Positions 1 to 9,275 are shown, counted from the stretch's first letter. The stretch is 64,000 nucleotides of DNA from Acidobacteriota bacterium (GCA_016870995.1 VFZU01000013.1:1-64000), one strand, 5' to 3'. Notes: generated by a model not told the origin, from the sequence alone. A program made the numbers and translations.

Positions 1-102
1 GACCGCTGCGCGCCTTGGGCAAAGCAACCTTATATCGAGGCGAAGGGCTTAACTGAAGGTCGAGATACTATGAATCCGCTGGACGAAGTTTGGACGTCTT
101 GA
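1..102 (+). CDS. 3' end of an unidentified gene (partial)
   Basis: Frame 1 is open from base 1 to TGA at 100-102 (...KQPYIEAKGLTEGRDTMNPLDEVWTS*), followed directly by a perfect palindrome; the other two + frames close earlier. Confidence 0.35.
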   Translation, partial: DRCAPWAKQPYIEAKGLTEGRDTMNPLDEVWTS

Positions 103-104
103 CA

Positions 105-130
105 AGGGGAGCCCCCATGGGGGCTCCCCT
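105..130. terminator. Perfect 26-bp palindrome AGGGGAGCCCCCATGGGGGCTCCCCT, hairpin/terminator-like
   Basis: Self-complementary sequence just after the stop at 102; no strong T-run. Confidence 0.5.
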
Positions 131-159
131 CTGCCTCCCTCAATAGAGCCAAATCTGCC

Positions 160-215
160 AGACTAAGTGTTACCCATGTGACCGGATAGAAGTGTTACCT
201 ATGTGCCCGGTCGGA
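160..215. mobile_element. Probable IS end remnant (IS481-like terminal sequence) with two direct copies of AGTGTTACC(C/T)ATGTG(A/C)CCGG
   Basis: 20-bp near-identical repeats at 166-185 and 191-210; the LRR ORF ends inside the second copy (MSDRAHR*). Confidence 0.5.
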
Positions 216-1178
216 CATCCGGTTGAACGAAGCATTAAATATTCTCAACTGGCCATTTTCATTAAGTAATGGAAGATTACCTGTCAATTGATTAGTGCTG
301 ATATCGAACTCGGATAACAAGCGAAGCCCGGTAAGGTCGGGCACAGGCCCTACAAAGGAATTATTTTGGGCGTAAAAAAATGTAATATCTCTATTAGTTG
401 ACAACTGAGGTAGCTGACCGGATAGCTGATTATTGGCAACGTTAAATCGAATCAGATTCCTAAGATTATCGATCGAAGGAATACTGCCGCCTATTTGATT
501 ATCGCTTATCGAAAAATACCTAAGGCTAGAGAGCGAGTTCAGTTCAGGAATCGTCCCAATGATCTTGTTTTCGCTAGCATTGAAATCGGTCAGGGCTAAT
601 AATCCAGCTAGACTGGGCAAGACGTCGCTCAATTGGTTCTTGCTGACATCGAAGCGGTCTAGTGCCTTTAAGGATGCGATTTCTGGAATGGAGCCCGTTA
701 ATAAATTTGTTGAAACACTAAAACTGGTGAGATTAGCGAGTCCTGTCAAAGTCGGCAGTGGACCGCTAAAGCGGTTATTGTAAGCAAAAAAAGTTCGTAG
801 CGATTGCAAGGCAGTAAGAGCAGGTAGCCGACCACTCAACCGATTGGTACTAATATCGATCGAGACAAGATTTGTCAAACCATCAAGCGGCGGAAGATTT
901 CCGATTAAATTATTTGCCTGCAAATCAAGACTAATTACACGCTGGTTCCCAGCATCACAGGTAACTCCAAACCAACTGCATTCGGTTCCTGCCGGGTCTT
1001 TCCATCGAATGCTACTGTTCGGTTTAGTTTGCCGCACCCACCCTATGCCGCCGGTATTGTCATATAGTGTGATTAACGCCGCTCGTTCTGAAGGGCTTAC
1101 TTGCGCGAAAACAGATGTAGAACAGAGAAGGAACAGGAGGCCCAGTTTGATGAAAGGGAAGCTTGCGGATGGCGGCAT
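195..1178 (-). pseudogene. Secreted plant-type leucine-rich repeat protein, 3' truncated at an IS end
   Basis: MPPSASFPFIKLGLLFLLCSTSVFAQ signal peptide, LRRNT-like region (W..CSWFGVTCD), ~10 LRRs of the form LxxLxxLxxFdvSxNxLxGxxP; the last codons lie in the IS remnant. Confidence 0.75.
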
Positions 1179-1265
1179 GTACAAAATTGTACTATGAGAC
1201 GACCCTCCCCCCGCGCTCCGCACACTCTAAAATCCGAAGTACGGACGAAGAGAAGGAGAAAAAGG

Positions 1266-1541
1266 ATGAAGGCATCGAAGTACAGTGAGGTGCAGAAGAT
1301 TGCGGCTTTGAAGCAATTGGATGCAGGGCGGAAGTCCGAGGAGATTGGCGGGGAGCTTGGAGTCTCCAAGCACACGATTTACGCCTGGAAGCAGAAGTAC
1401 GGCGGCATGAGCGTATCAGAAGCTCAAGAAGTGAATCAACTGCGCGACGAGAATGCTCGGTTGAAGAAGTTGGTGGCGGAACTAGCCTTGGATAAGGATG
1501 GATTGCAGCACGTGATCCGAAAAAACGGCTACAGCTTGTAA
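1266..1541 (+). CDS. IS3-family transposase OrfA (HTH)
   Basis: MKASKYSEVQKIAALKQLDAGRKSEEIGGELGVSKHTIYAWKQKYGGM... helix-turn-helix plus leucine-zipper-like tail. Confidence 0.88.
   Translation: MKASKYSEVQKIAALKQLDAGRKSEEIGGELGVSKHTIYAWKQKYGGMSVSEAQEVNQLRDENARLKKLVAELALDKDGLQHVIRKNGYSL
1520..1526 (+). promoter_or_regulatory. Candidate programmed -1 frameshift heptamer A_AAA_AAC
   Basis: In the OrfA zero frame (CGA AAA AAC); a -1 shift reads KKRLQLVSPKAQLQQGRADVLEVRAHLKCS..., directly in frame with OrfB. Confidence 0.7.
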
Positions 1542-1579
1542 GCCCGAAGGCGCAACTGCAACAAGGACGCGCAGACGTC

Positions 1580-2467
1580 TTGGAAGTCCGCGCGCACCTG
1601 AAGTGCAGCGAGCGCCAGGCATGCAAGCTGATGATGGTGGCGCAGTCGAGCCTGCGTTACCAGCCCAGGAAAGCAGAGCAAGACAAGGAAGATGCTGCGC
1701 GGTTGAAGCAGCTCGCCCTTGAGAACCTGCGATATAGGTCTCCCCGCTTATGCGTTTTGTTACGTCGTGAGAAGTTGATCAATCACAAGAAGGTGGAGCG
1801 ACTATACCGGGAGCAGGGCCTTGCCTTGCGACGCAAGAAGCGAAAACGCATTGCAAGGGTAGCCATGGAGAGAAAATTGACTGAGCGCGCGAATCAAGAA
1901 TGGGCGCTCGATTTCGTTGCCGATTCGGTGGCAAGCGGTCGACACATTCGAATCCTGACGGTTGTCGATGTACACACTCGCGAATGCGTAGCGTTGGTGA
2001 CGGACATCTCGATCGGCAGCGGGCGAGTGATTCGAACACTGGAGCAAGTGATTGAGGAGCGAGGACTGCCGGAGCGGATTCGCAGTGATAACGGCCCTGA
2101 GATGACAAGCCGGGCCTACCTTGCCTGGGCGATGGAACGTGGAATCGAGTTAGTGCACATTCGGCCTGGTAAGCCAGTGGAAAACGCACACATCGAGAGC
2201 CTCAACGGCAGATTGAGGGAAGAATGCCTGAATGTGAACTGGTTCCGGAACTTACTGGATGCGCGCCGTCGCTTGGCGGCCTGGAGGGCGCACTACAACG
2301 AAAAGAGGCCGCACTCGGCGCTGGGAAACCGGACCCCGAGTGAATATGCGCTTGCGATTGCAAGCGCAGCACTCTGCATTGCTGAAATGGGAAGAGGTGG
2401 CTCAATCGCCACCCCCTCTTCCCAAACCCATCTCCCCGCTTCAAACCAGCGAGGGGAAGTTATATGA
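1580..2467 (+). CDS. IS3-family transposase OrfB (rve integrase core)
   Basis: DDE motifs: WALDFVADS..., RSDNGPEMTSRAYLAWA, HIESLNGRLREECLN, HYNEKRPHSALGNRTP. Confidence 0.92.
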   Translation: MEVRAHLKCSERQACKLMMVAQSSLRYQPRKAEQDKEDAARLKQLALENLRYRSPRLCVLLRREKLINHKKVERLYREQGLALRRKKRKRIARVAMERKLTERANQEWALDFVADSVASGRHIRILTVVDVHTRECVALVTDISIGSGRVIRTLEQVIEERGLPERIRSDNGPEMTSRAYLAWAMERGIELVHIRPGKPVENAHIESLNGRLREECLNVNWFRNLLDARRRLAAWRAHYNEKRPHSALGNRTPSEYALAIASAALCIAEMGRGGSIATPSSQTHLPASNQRGEVI

Positions 2468-2495
2468 TCGTCTGTGCGGAAATAGGGGGAAGGTC

Positions 2496-2725
2496 ACCTG
2501 GGCGAGGAACTCGACACCATTTATTTCGGGCATGCGCTGATCGGCGAGGATGAGGGCGACGACTTCGTTGTGCTCGCGGATCTAGTGGAGGAGTTCGAGG
2601 GCGGCTTTGCCAGATTCGGCGCGGAGGATGCGATAGGAAGAGGCGTATTTGTTGGGGAGATCGCGTTCGATGCCGCGCAGAACGGCGATGTCGTCGTCGA
2701 CGGTCAAGATGAAAGGCTTGGCCAA
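2496..2725 (-). pseudogene. Response-regulator receiver domain remnant, probably the N-terminus of a fused response regulator/thioredoxin-reductase-like protein
   Basis: AKPFILTVDDDIAVLRGIERDLPNKY...ALELLH*IREHNEVVALILADQRMPEINGVEFLAQ; in-frame TAG near 2580 and abrupt end at the IS boundary. Confidence 0.75.
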
Positions 2726-2735
2726 AGCGGGCTCC

Positions 2736-3602
2736 TTATAGGGCTGCCACGAAGGCAGCGGCGATAGCGGCGGGCGATTTGCGTTCGAGGACCACCTGAG
2801 CATTCCAGTTTCGCATCAGAGCCACTGAAATGCGGCCTGCCAGTTTGTCTAGTGCGGGGCCCAGGGCCGGGAGGCGGGCGAGAGTTTGCTGGCGGACGGC
2901 AAGACAGGTCTCGTAAGGAGGGAAGAAGCGGAGGTCGTCGATGAGCGCAGTGAATTTTGGGTTGCTGAGGGCGGGATCGGTGGAGTTGCCGGCGACGAGG
3001 TCGACGTCGTTTGCGTCGAGGGCGCGGTAGAGGAGCCCGAGGTCCATCGTGCGGAGGTTGCCGTTGCGCTGGAGCGGGTAGGTGGCGACAAAGCTGCGCC
3101 AGCCGTCGGGGCGTTGCTCGAATTCATAGCCGACGCCAAGACGCCAGTCCTGTTTGAGGCGGACCGCGTCGGAGAGGGTGCGGATCTTGAGGGCGGTCGC
3201 GTCGGCGGTGCGCATCACCATGGCGAAGGTGTTTTCGAAGCCGAGAGGCCAGCCCCATTCGATCTGGTGGCGCTCGGCGTAGGTTTGCTTGACGGCGTTG
3301 AATACGGCGCGGGGATCTTTGACGAGGGGAAGTTTGAGACAGGCGGTGAGGGCGGTGCCGGAGTATTCGGGGTAGAGATCAATGCCGCCATCGATGAGGG
3401 CCTGGTGGGCGAGGAAGCTGCCGCCCAGATGGAGGCGTTGCTTGGGGGTGAGGTTGAGCTGGCGGGCGAGATGGGCGGTGAGGACTTCGCCGAGGATGTC
3501 CTGCTCAGTGAAGTTCTTGGCGCCGACCGTGAGTGCGCCGGGCTGTGCGCAGGAGGAGGCTAGGGCTGTTGCGCCGAGTTGGAGAATTTGTCTTCGATCC
3601 AT
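2736..3602 (-). CDS. Glycine betaine/osmoprotectant ABC transporter substrate-binding protein
   Basis: MDRRQILQLGATALASSCAQPGALTVGAKNFTEQDILGEVLTAHLARQ... OpuAC-type; the ORF-track N-terminal extension to 4742 is out-of-frame read-through. Confidence 0.85.
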   Translation of the reverse strand: MDRRQILQLGATALASSCAQPGALTVGAKNFTEQDILGEVLTAHLARQLNLTPKQRLHLGGSFLAHQALIDGGIDLYPEYSGTALTACLKLPLVKDPRAVFNAVKQTYAERHQIEWGWPLGFENTFAMVMRTADATALKIRTLSDAVRLKQDWRLGVGYEFEQRPDGWRSFVATYPLQRNGNLRTMDLGLLYRALDANDVDLVAGNSTDPALSNPKFTALIDDLRFFPPYETCLAVRQQTLARLPALGPALDKLAGRISVALMRNWNAQVVLERKSPAAIAAAFVAAL

Positions 3603-4171
3603 TGAAATGCCTGGTCGGCGAGGAGGGCCAGCAATGCCGCGGGGATTGCGCCTTCGAGAAGCAGACCTGTTTCCACTGTAGCGAGGCCGCGGTAGAGGAG
3701 GACGCCAAGGCCGCCCGCGCCGATGGCGGCGGCGACAGTGGCAGTGCCGATGGTGGTGACGGTGGCGATGCGGAGGCCGGCGAGGATCGAGGGGGCGGCG
3801 AGGGGAAGTTGTACCTCGCGGAGGATTTCGCCTGTGCTCATGCCGAGGGCGGTGGCGGATTCGATGATGTCCTGCGAGATGCCATTGAGGCCGAGGATGG
3901 AATTGCGGAGGATGGGGAGTACGGCGTAGAGGAAGAGGACCGCGATGGCGAGCTTCGAACCGATGCCGCCGATGAGTGGCAGGGGTAGTAGCAGGCCGAA
4001 GAGGGCGAGGCTGGGGATGGTTTGGATGACGTCGGCGAGCTTGAGGACCCAGCGGCCGAGGCTGGGGTGGCGGTGGCTTGCGATGGCGGCGGGGATGGCG
4101 AGCGCCGCTGCGGCGAGCACGGCAACCGTGACGAGCAGGATGTGTTCGAGGATGAGGTCGAAGTGCATCAT
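3560..4171 (-). CDS. Osmoprotectant ABC transporter permease
   Basis: Hydrophobic 203 aa, IESATALGMSTGEILREVQLPLAAPSILAGLRIATVTTIGTATVAAAIGAGGLG (OpuCB/ProW-like EAA loop). Confidence 0.88.
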   Translation of the reverse strand: MMHFDLILEHILLVTVAVLAAAALAIPAAIASHRHPSLGRWVLKLADVIQTIPSLALFGLLLPLPLIGGIGSKLAIAVLFLYAVLPILRNSILGLNGISQDIIESATALGMSTGEILREVQLPLAAPSILAGLRIATVTTIGTATVAAAIGAGGLGVLLYRGLATVETGLLLEGAIPAALLALLADQAFQWIEDKFSNSAQQP

Positions 4172-4848
4172 CGGAGGGTCTCGAGGTAGGCGCGGATCTC
4201 GGGGTCTTCGGAGGCGGCGAGGGTTGGTGCGGGCCCGTTGAAGGCGATTTTGCCATTGCGGAGGAAGACGAGTTGTTCGCCGATGCGGAGGGCCTCGCGG
4301 AGGTCGTGTGTGACGAAGACGATGGTCTTGTCGAGGGTGAGGATGAGGTCCTGGAGGTCGCGGCGGAGGATGGGATCGAGAGCGGAGAATGGTTCGTCGA
4401 GCAGGAGGATGGGAGGGTTGGAGGCGAGGGCACGGGCGATGGCGACGCGCTGTTGCTGGCCGCCGGAAAGTTGGTGTGGGTAACGGTCGAGGTGTTGGGG
4501 GGCAAGGCCGAAGGAGGCGGCGAGCTCTTCGACGCCCTGGGAGTGCTGGTGGAAGCGGGCGATTTGTTGGCGGGCCGTCCAGTGAGGGAAGAGCCCGAGG
4601 TGTTGGGAGACGAAGCCGATGGATCGGCGGAGTTCCAGCGGGTGGACGGAGTCGATGGGTTGTTGGCCGAATCGGATCTGGCCTGAGGTTGGTTCAAGAA
4701 GGCGGTTGATGAGGCGAAGGAGGGTGCTCTTGCCGCTGCCACTGCGGCCGATCAAGGCGGTGCGGCGGTTGTTCTCAAAGGCGAGGGTGACGTGATCGAG
4801 AATGACCGAGGGGCCGCGGCGGAAGCAGACTTGCTCGAGGTGGATCAT
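4168..4848 (-). CDS. Osmoprotectant ABC transporter ATP-binding protein
   Basis: Walker A GRSGSGKS, signature [15 protein letters not shown], Walker [13 protein letters not shown]. Confidence 0.92.
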   Translation of the reverse strand: MIHLEQVCFRRGPSVILDHVTLAFENNRRTALIGRSGSGKSTLLRLINRLLEPTSGQIRFGQQPIDSVHPLELRRSIGFVSQHLGLFPHWTARQQIARFHQHSQGVEELAASFGLAPQHLDRYPHQLSGGQQQRVAIARALASNPPILLLDEPFSALDPILRRDLQDLILTLDKTIVFVTHDLREALRIGEQLVFLRNGKIAFNGPAPTLAASEDPEIRAYLETLR

Positions 4849-6251
4849 TTGGGCTTGGGCAAGGGCAAGCGAATCGAGAAGACGGTGTTGCCCGGCTCGG
4901 AGGTGACGCGGATGTCGCCACAGTGCTGGCGGATGATGCGATAGACGGTGTCGAGGCCGAGGCCGGTGCCTTCGCCCTGGGGCTTGGTGGTGAAGAAGGG
5001 GTCGAAGATTCTGGCGAGGATGTTGGCGGGGATGCCGTGGCCGTTGTCTGTGATCTCGACGAGGACCGTTTCGATTTCGAGTCTGGTGGTGACGGTGAGG
5101 GTGGCCTGCGGGGTTTTGATGGCTTCGAGCGAGTCGAGAGCGTTGTCGACGAGGTTGGTCCAGACCTGATTGAGCTGGCCGCCGTGGCCGCAGATTCTGG
5201 GCAGATCGGGGCTGTAGTTGCGGACGAGATGGGTGCCGGATTTGAAGCGGAAGCTGAAGAGGGTGAGCGTGCTTTCGAGGTTCTGATTGAGGTCGATTTC
5301 GGCGGTGGAGGAGCGGTCCATGAAGGAGTAATTCTTCATGGCGGAGACGAGGTCGCTGATGCGGGAGGTGGCGTTCTGGAGTTGGGCCAGGACCTGTTCG
5401 TGTTCGATGGCGGCGGCAACGCGGTGGAGGGCCAACTCGCGGATTTCGGGGGAAAAGGTGGCGGTGGCGCGATTGAGACTATCGACATTGAAGCCGGCGT
5501 TGACGAAGGCGGAAGCAATGTGCCAAGGCTCTGCGATCCCGATCGATTCGAGCCAGGCGACGATGGATTCCTCGAGATCGCTGCGGGTGAGCGAGTCGAT
5601 GGGTTTGGGATCGAGTACGGCGACGGAGGCTTTGGCTTCGAGGTTGCGCACCTGCTCGTAGACTTCGCTGTTGGCGCACCGGTTGGCGAGTTGGTCGAGG
5701 GTGTCGCGGTAGCAATCGAAAATTTGCCTGGCGCTGGTGCTGGCCTGGCGGGTCGCGGCGGCGGGGTTATTGAGATCATGGGCGAGGTCGGCGGAGAGCT
5801 TGCCGATGGCGGCGAGTTTGTCGGTTTGCGTGGTGGCGCGGGCGGTTTCGCGAACCCGGTCGGTAAGGATGGCGACCAGCTTGGGGATGACGTCGGGAAC
5901 GGCGAGGTACATGGCGGGGAAGTGGTCGCGATGGATTGCAGCCATGCGAATGAAACTGTTGGCGCGGACCGGGTTCGGGTAGTGGGTGATGCGCGAGAAG
6001 GGGAGCGCGCCGCTGATGGCACCTTTGCGGGCCTGGAAGACAGCTTCACCGGTCGCATCGTTGCGGACAATGAAATCGCCTTCGAGAATCATGAACATGT
6101 GGTTGGCGGGATCGCCCGCGTGGCCGAGGAATTCGCCGGAGTGGTATTCGCGGTATTCGCAGCGGTCGAGAAGCCATTGCAATTGATCGGCGGGGAGCTC
6201 GGCGAAGGCAGGGAACTGGCGGAGGTCGTCGAGGGAAACCTGGGGAGTCAC
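4845..6251 (-). CDS. Cyclic-nucleotide-binding-domain sensor histidine kinase
   Basis: cNMP-binding-like N-terminus, HisKA-like [13 protein letters not shown], HATPase [11 protein letters not shown]...[32 protein letters not shown]; likely GTG start at 6251. Confidence 0.85.
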   Translation of the reverse strand: MTPQVSLDDLRQFPAFAELPADQLQWLLDRCEYREYHSGEFLGHAGDPANHMFMILEGDFIVRNDATGEAVFQARKGAISGALPFSRITHYPNPVRANSFIRMAAIHRDHFPAMYLAVPDVIPKLVAILTDRVRETARATTQTDKLAAIGKLSADLAHDLNNPAAATRQASTSARQIFDCYRDTLDQLANRCANSEVYEQVRNLEAKASVAVLDPKPIDSLTRSDLEESIVAWLESIGIAEPWHIASAFVNAGFNVDSLNRATATFSPEIRELALHRVAAAIEHEQVLAQLQNATSRISDLVSAMKNYSFMDRSSTAEIDLNQNLESTLTLFSFRFKSGTHLVRNYSPDLPRICGHGGQLNQVWTNLVDNALDSLEAIKTPQATLTVTTRLEIETVLVEITDNGHGIPANILARIFDPFFTTKPQGEGTGLGLDTVYRIIRQHCGDIRVTSEPGNTVFSIRLPLPKPK

Positions 6252-6389
6252 GTTGTGACGATTATCGCTGAAATTTGGCTGAGGTTCTCCTTCCTGGCCG
6301 GGTAAGGAGTAGTGGGGTGGTGTTTGGAAGTCTGAAAGTCTGATGCGATCCCGCTCCGACCCCTGGCACCGCCCGATTTTGCGCTTCCA

Positions 6390-6700
6390 ACACCGCTCCA
6401 TTTCTCTTTGACAAGGGAGATTTTCTGAGTTTCGTTTTTCGCGTCAACTTGACGAGCGGTGGATCCATCAATAATGTGATTCACATCAAGAATCTTTTCT
6501 TAAAGAATTAATTGGATAACGGTACAACAGTCGACAACAACGAATACATTGACGACTGGCGCAAAGATGGGGATCTCGGATCCTTTGATGTGCGTAACCC
6601 GAATGGTACGCCTACGAGCGAAAACCCGGTGCCAGAACCTTCCTCGTTTGCTTTGCTCGGTGGCTCGATTATCCTCGCCGGATTGCTTCGACGCCGCTAA
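6390..6700 (+). pseudogene. Remnant of a PEP-CTERM sorting-signal protein
   Basis: C-terminus VPEPSSFALLGGSIILAGLLRRR; the same frame is open upstream (PFLFDKGDFLSFVFRVNLTSGGSINNVIHIKNLFLKN) with one in-frame TAA at 6509-6511. Confidence 0.6.
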
Positions 6701-6718
6701 GAAGTAGATCAAACCAAA

Positions 6719-6766
6719 GAGGCCCTTTTTTGTGGAAACACAAAGAAGGGCCTTTTGCTTTTCTTT
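6719..6766. terminator. Bidirectional rho-independent terminator
   Basis: AGGCCCTTTTTTGTG-GAAA-CACAAAGAAGGGCCT followed by TTTGCTTTTCTTT. Confidence 0.8.
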
Positions 6767-8212
6767 AACGCATCACCATTACTGTGGCAGAGCCGGCGGA
6801 GTTGCCTGCTGCGTCGAACGCCTGTCCCTGCGATATATAGGATTCGCGGCTGATCTTTTGGGTATTCCAGCGGATTGTGAAGGGAGCGGAAGTGGAAGAA
6901 CCGACCACCACACCGTTGACCAATAGATTGACTCGGGTTACGGCGACATTATCCGTGGCGCGGAAGGTGACGGCAACATTGCCGCTGACCATTGAGTTCT
7001 GCGCCGGCGAGAGGATGGAGATCTGGGGTGCGGTTAAGTCCTGCGCTGGGGTGGCGGAGGAGGGGGAGTGGAGTTGGCGGTTGTTGAGATGGCCTGCTGC
7101 ACAGCGCGGGCCGCGTTGACACGGCCGTAGCCAAAGGTCGTATCGAGGCCGGCGGGACCAAGGTCATCGGCGGTGGAGCGCAAGATCGAGACCACCTGAG
7201 TGGGTGTGAGATTGGGGTTGGCCGAGAGGATGAGGGCGGTGACGCCCGCAACCACGGGGGAAGAAAACGATGTGCCGCAAGCGCTGCCGTAACCATTGCC
7301 ATTGAAGGTGGTGACAACGCAGCCGGGCGCCGAAAGGGTGACGCAATCGCCTGTGGTGGACCAGGAGTAGATCACGTCGTTGGGGTCGGTGGCGCTCACG
7401 GTGACAATGTATTGATTTGCGGGCAGCGAGCTGAAAGTGCCGGAATTGCCAGCCGAACTCACCACTACGCCACCTTTGCCCTAGAAGCATTGAGCGGCGG
7501 AAGCGACTGTGGCACTGCCGGTGACGTCGTAGCTCATATTGGCGACGCGGGCGCCGTTATTGGCAGACCAGTTTAGGCCGCTCGCGAGAGCGGAGTAGGT
7601 GGCCCTGCCGTTGAAATCTCCAACCCGGATCGGCATGATCAGGGTATCCCAGGCGACGCCGGTCACGCCAATGCCATTGTTGCCGGTGGCGCTGGCTGTG
7701 CCCGCTACTTTAGTGCCGTGGCCCTGGACGTCGGTGGTGTTGGTGTTGTTGTCGAAGAAGTTATAACCGGGGACCATGCGAGAGCTGAGATCGCTGTGGG
7801 AAGCATCGACGCCGGTATCGAGGATGGCGACGCGAATCGCTGTTGAGCCCTTGGTGGTTTGCCATGCCGTGGGGGCCTGGATTCTGGGCAAGTGCCACTG
7901 CTGCGAATCGGAAGGATCGTTCGGCGTGATCTGGACCGGGGGGATATACATGTCGGGTTCGACAAATTCGACTTCTGGACGGTTACGGAAAGCGTTTGCG
8001 AAGGCGTTGGCGTTGGCTGTGGGTGGCGAATCGACAAGATGGACAGCCAGATTGCCAAGTTTCTTTGAGCCGCGCGCGCCATTCGATTGAATGATGGCGG
8101 AAGCCTGGGAGTCGTTGATTGAACTCCTGAAGCCAACAAGGAGCTTTCCGGGGACGGGGGTCTGGGCGGTCAAAGCGACCGCAATCAGGAACAACGGTGT
8201 GAGTTTTCTCAT
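6765..8212 (-). pseudogene. Subtilisin-like S8 serine protease with C-terminal Ig-like domain, disrupted
   Basis: Catalytic D (VAILDTGVDASHSDL), H (VQGHGTKVAGT), S (GTSFSSPVVAGVTAL) present; in-frame TAG near 7481 (AQCF*GKGGVVVSSAGNSG) and a frameshift in a proline run near 7040-7060. Confidence 0.85.
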
Positions 8213-8436
8213 TTGGGACGAACTTTTTGGATTCTGGTAGAGGGATCGGTGTTACCGGAAAATCCCAGAATGCTCGGTTTGCCTTATAGAAGGGTGCGTC
8301 GGTTCATTAGCCCTGTGGGAAGGGTTCTGGGACCTTAGCCCCAGAAAACTCCGCCGAACCCCACTTGACAGCCACTCACTTTGCCTGACAAGCTAAGCAT
8401 TCAATCTTTTTCCGGTCGAGAGTACAGGCGGAACGC

Positions 8437-8871
8437 ATGAGCGCTTCATTCGAACAGGAAATCCAGGAATACCAGCTTGAGTCGACGCTAGACAGCGTGG
8501 ACCTTGCGGACCAGAACGCGCTTGATCTGGCTCGGAAGTTTGGTTTCGGCGAAGACGACCAGAATTCGATCTCGATGGCTGTGCGCGAATGTATGGTGAA
8601 CGCGGTGGCGCATGGGAACAAATACAATGCGCGCAAGAAGGTTTACCTGAAGCTGGAAGCGATGCCTGGAACTCTTGCGGTGACGATCGGGGATGAAGGG
8701 GATGGATTTAAGGACACTGATGTACCGGATCCGCTCGCTCAGGAGAACCTGCTGAAGCAGTCTGGGCGCGGATTGTTGTTGATGCGAGCCTTCATGGACG
8801 AATGTGAACACGCGGCGCGCGTTCCCCAAGGCACCCTCGTCCGGATGGTGAAGCGGTTGGGCGAAGTTTAG
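8437..8871 (+). CDS. RsbW-like anti-sigma factor / ATP-binding serine kinase
   Basis: HATPase_c_2 type: MAVRECMVNAVAHGNKYN...GDEGDGFKDTDVPDP...SGRGLLLMRAFMDE. Confidence 0.9.
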   Translation: MSASFEQEIQEYQLESTLDSVDLADQNALDLARKFGFGEDDQNSISMAVRECMVNAVAHGNKYNARKKVYLKLEAMPGTLAVTIGDEGDGFKDTDVPDPLAQENLLKQSGRGLLLMRAFMDECEHAARVPQGTLVRMVKRLGEV

Positions 8872-8903
8872 ATTTTCAATTTGATTCCGAAGGAGGAAAC
8901 ACT

Positions 8904-9248
8904 GTGAGCGTAACAATGACCAACCGTCAGGTTGGTGATGTGACAGTAATCGATGCGGCAGGCCGCATCACCCTGGGCGAAGGATCCAGCGCATTCCGCG
9001 ACACGATCAAAGACCTGGTAACCAAGGGCGACAAGAAGGTGCTTCTGAACCTGTCCGAAGTGAGCTACATCGATAGCTCTGGCATCGGCGAACTGGTGAG
9101 CGGCTTTACGACGGTATCAAATGCCGGTGGCCGCCTGAAGCTGCTCGGCTTGACCAAGCGCGTGCAGGACTTGTTGCAGATCACCAAGCTGTACACGGTG
9201 TTTGAAGTGTTCGACGACGAAGCCGCCGGGCTGGCCAGCTTCAGCTAA
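8904..9248 (+). CDS. Anti-sigma factor antagonist, STAS domain
   Basis: VTVIDAAGRITLGEGSSAFRD...VLLNLSEVSYIDSSGIGELVSGFTTVSNAGGRLKLLGL. Confidence 0.92.
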   Translation: MSVTMTNRQVGDVTVIDAAGRITLGEGSSAFRDTIKDLVTKGDKKVLLNLSEVSYIDSSGIGELVSGFTTVSNAGGRLKLLGLTKRVQDLLQITKLYTVFEVFDDEAAGLASFS

Positions 9249-9275
9249 GCGAAACGAATCTTCAATGGATGAAAG

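Larger units (their letters stand above)
1201..2495 (+). mobile_element. IS3-family insertion sequence (IS407-like), apparently complete
   Basis: Terminal inverted repeats GACCCTCCCCCCGCGCTCCGCACA (1201-1224) and TGTGCGGAAATAGGGGGAAGGTC (2473-2495) flank OrfA/OrfB transposase genes. Confidence 0.85.

Noticed and set aside
3603-4742. N-terminal 380 aa of the 668-aa minus ORF
   Set aside because: P/R/S/H-rich shadow frame over permease and ATPase; the true gene starts at MDRRQILQLG (3602).
4923-6305. 460-aa plus-strand ORF
   Set aside because: Antisense to the histidine kinase; low-complexity G/E/D/A-rich translation typical of high-GC shadow ORFs.
2496-8212. Possible UAG recoding (two in-frame TAGs in otherwise coherent genes)
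   Set aside because: One gene is also IS-truncated and the other also frameshifted; genes elsewhere in the window are not interrupted by TAG, so pseudogenisation is simpler.
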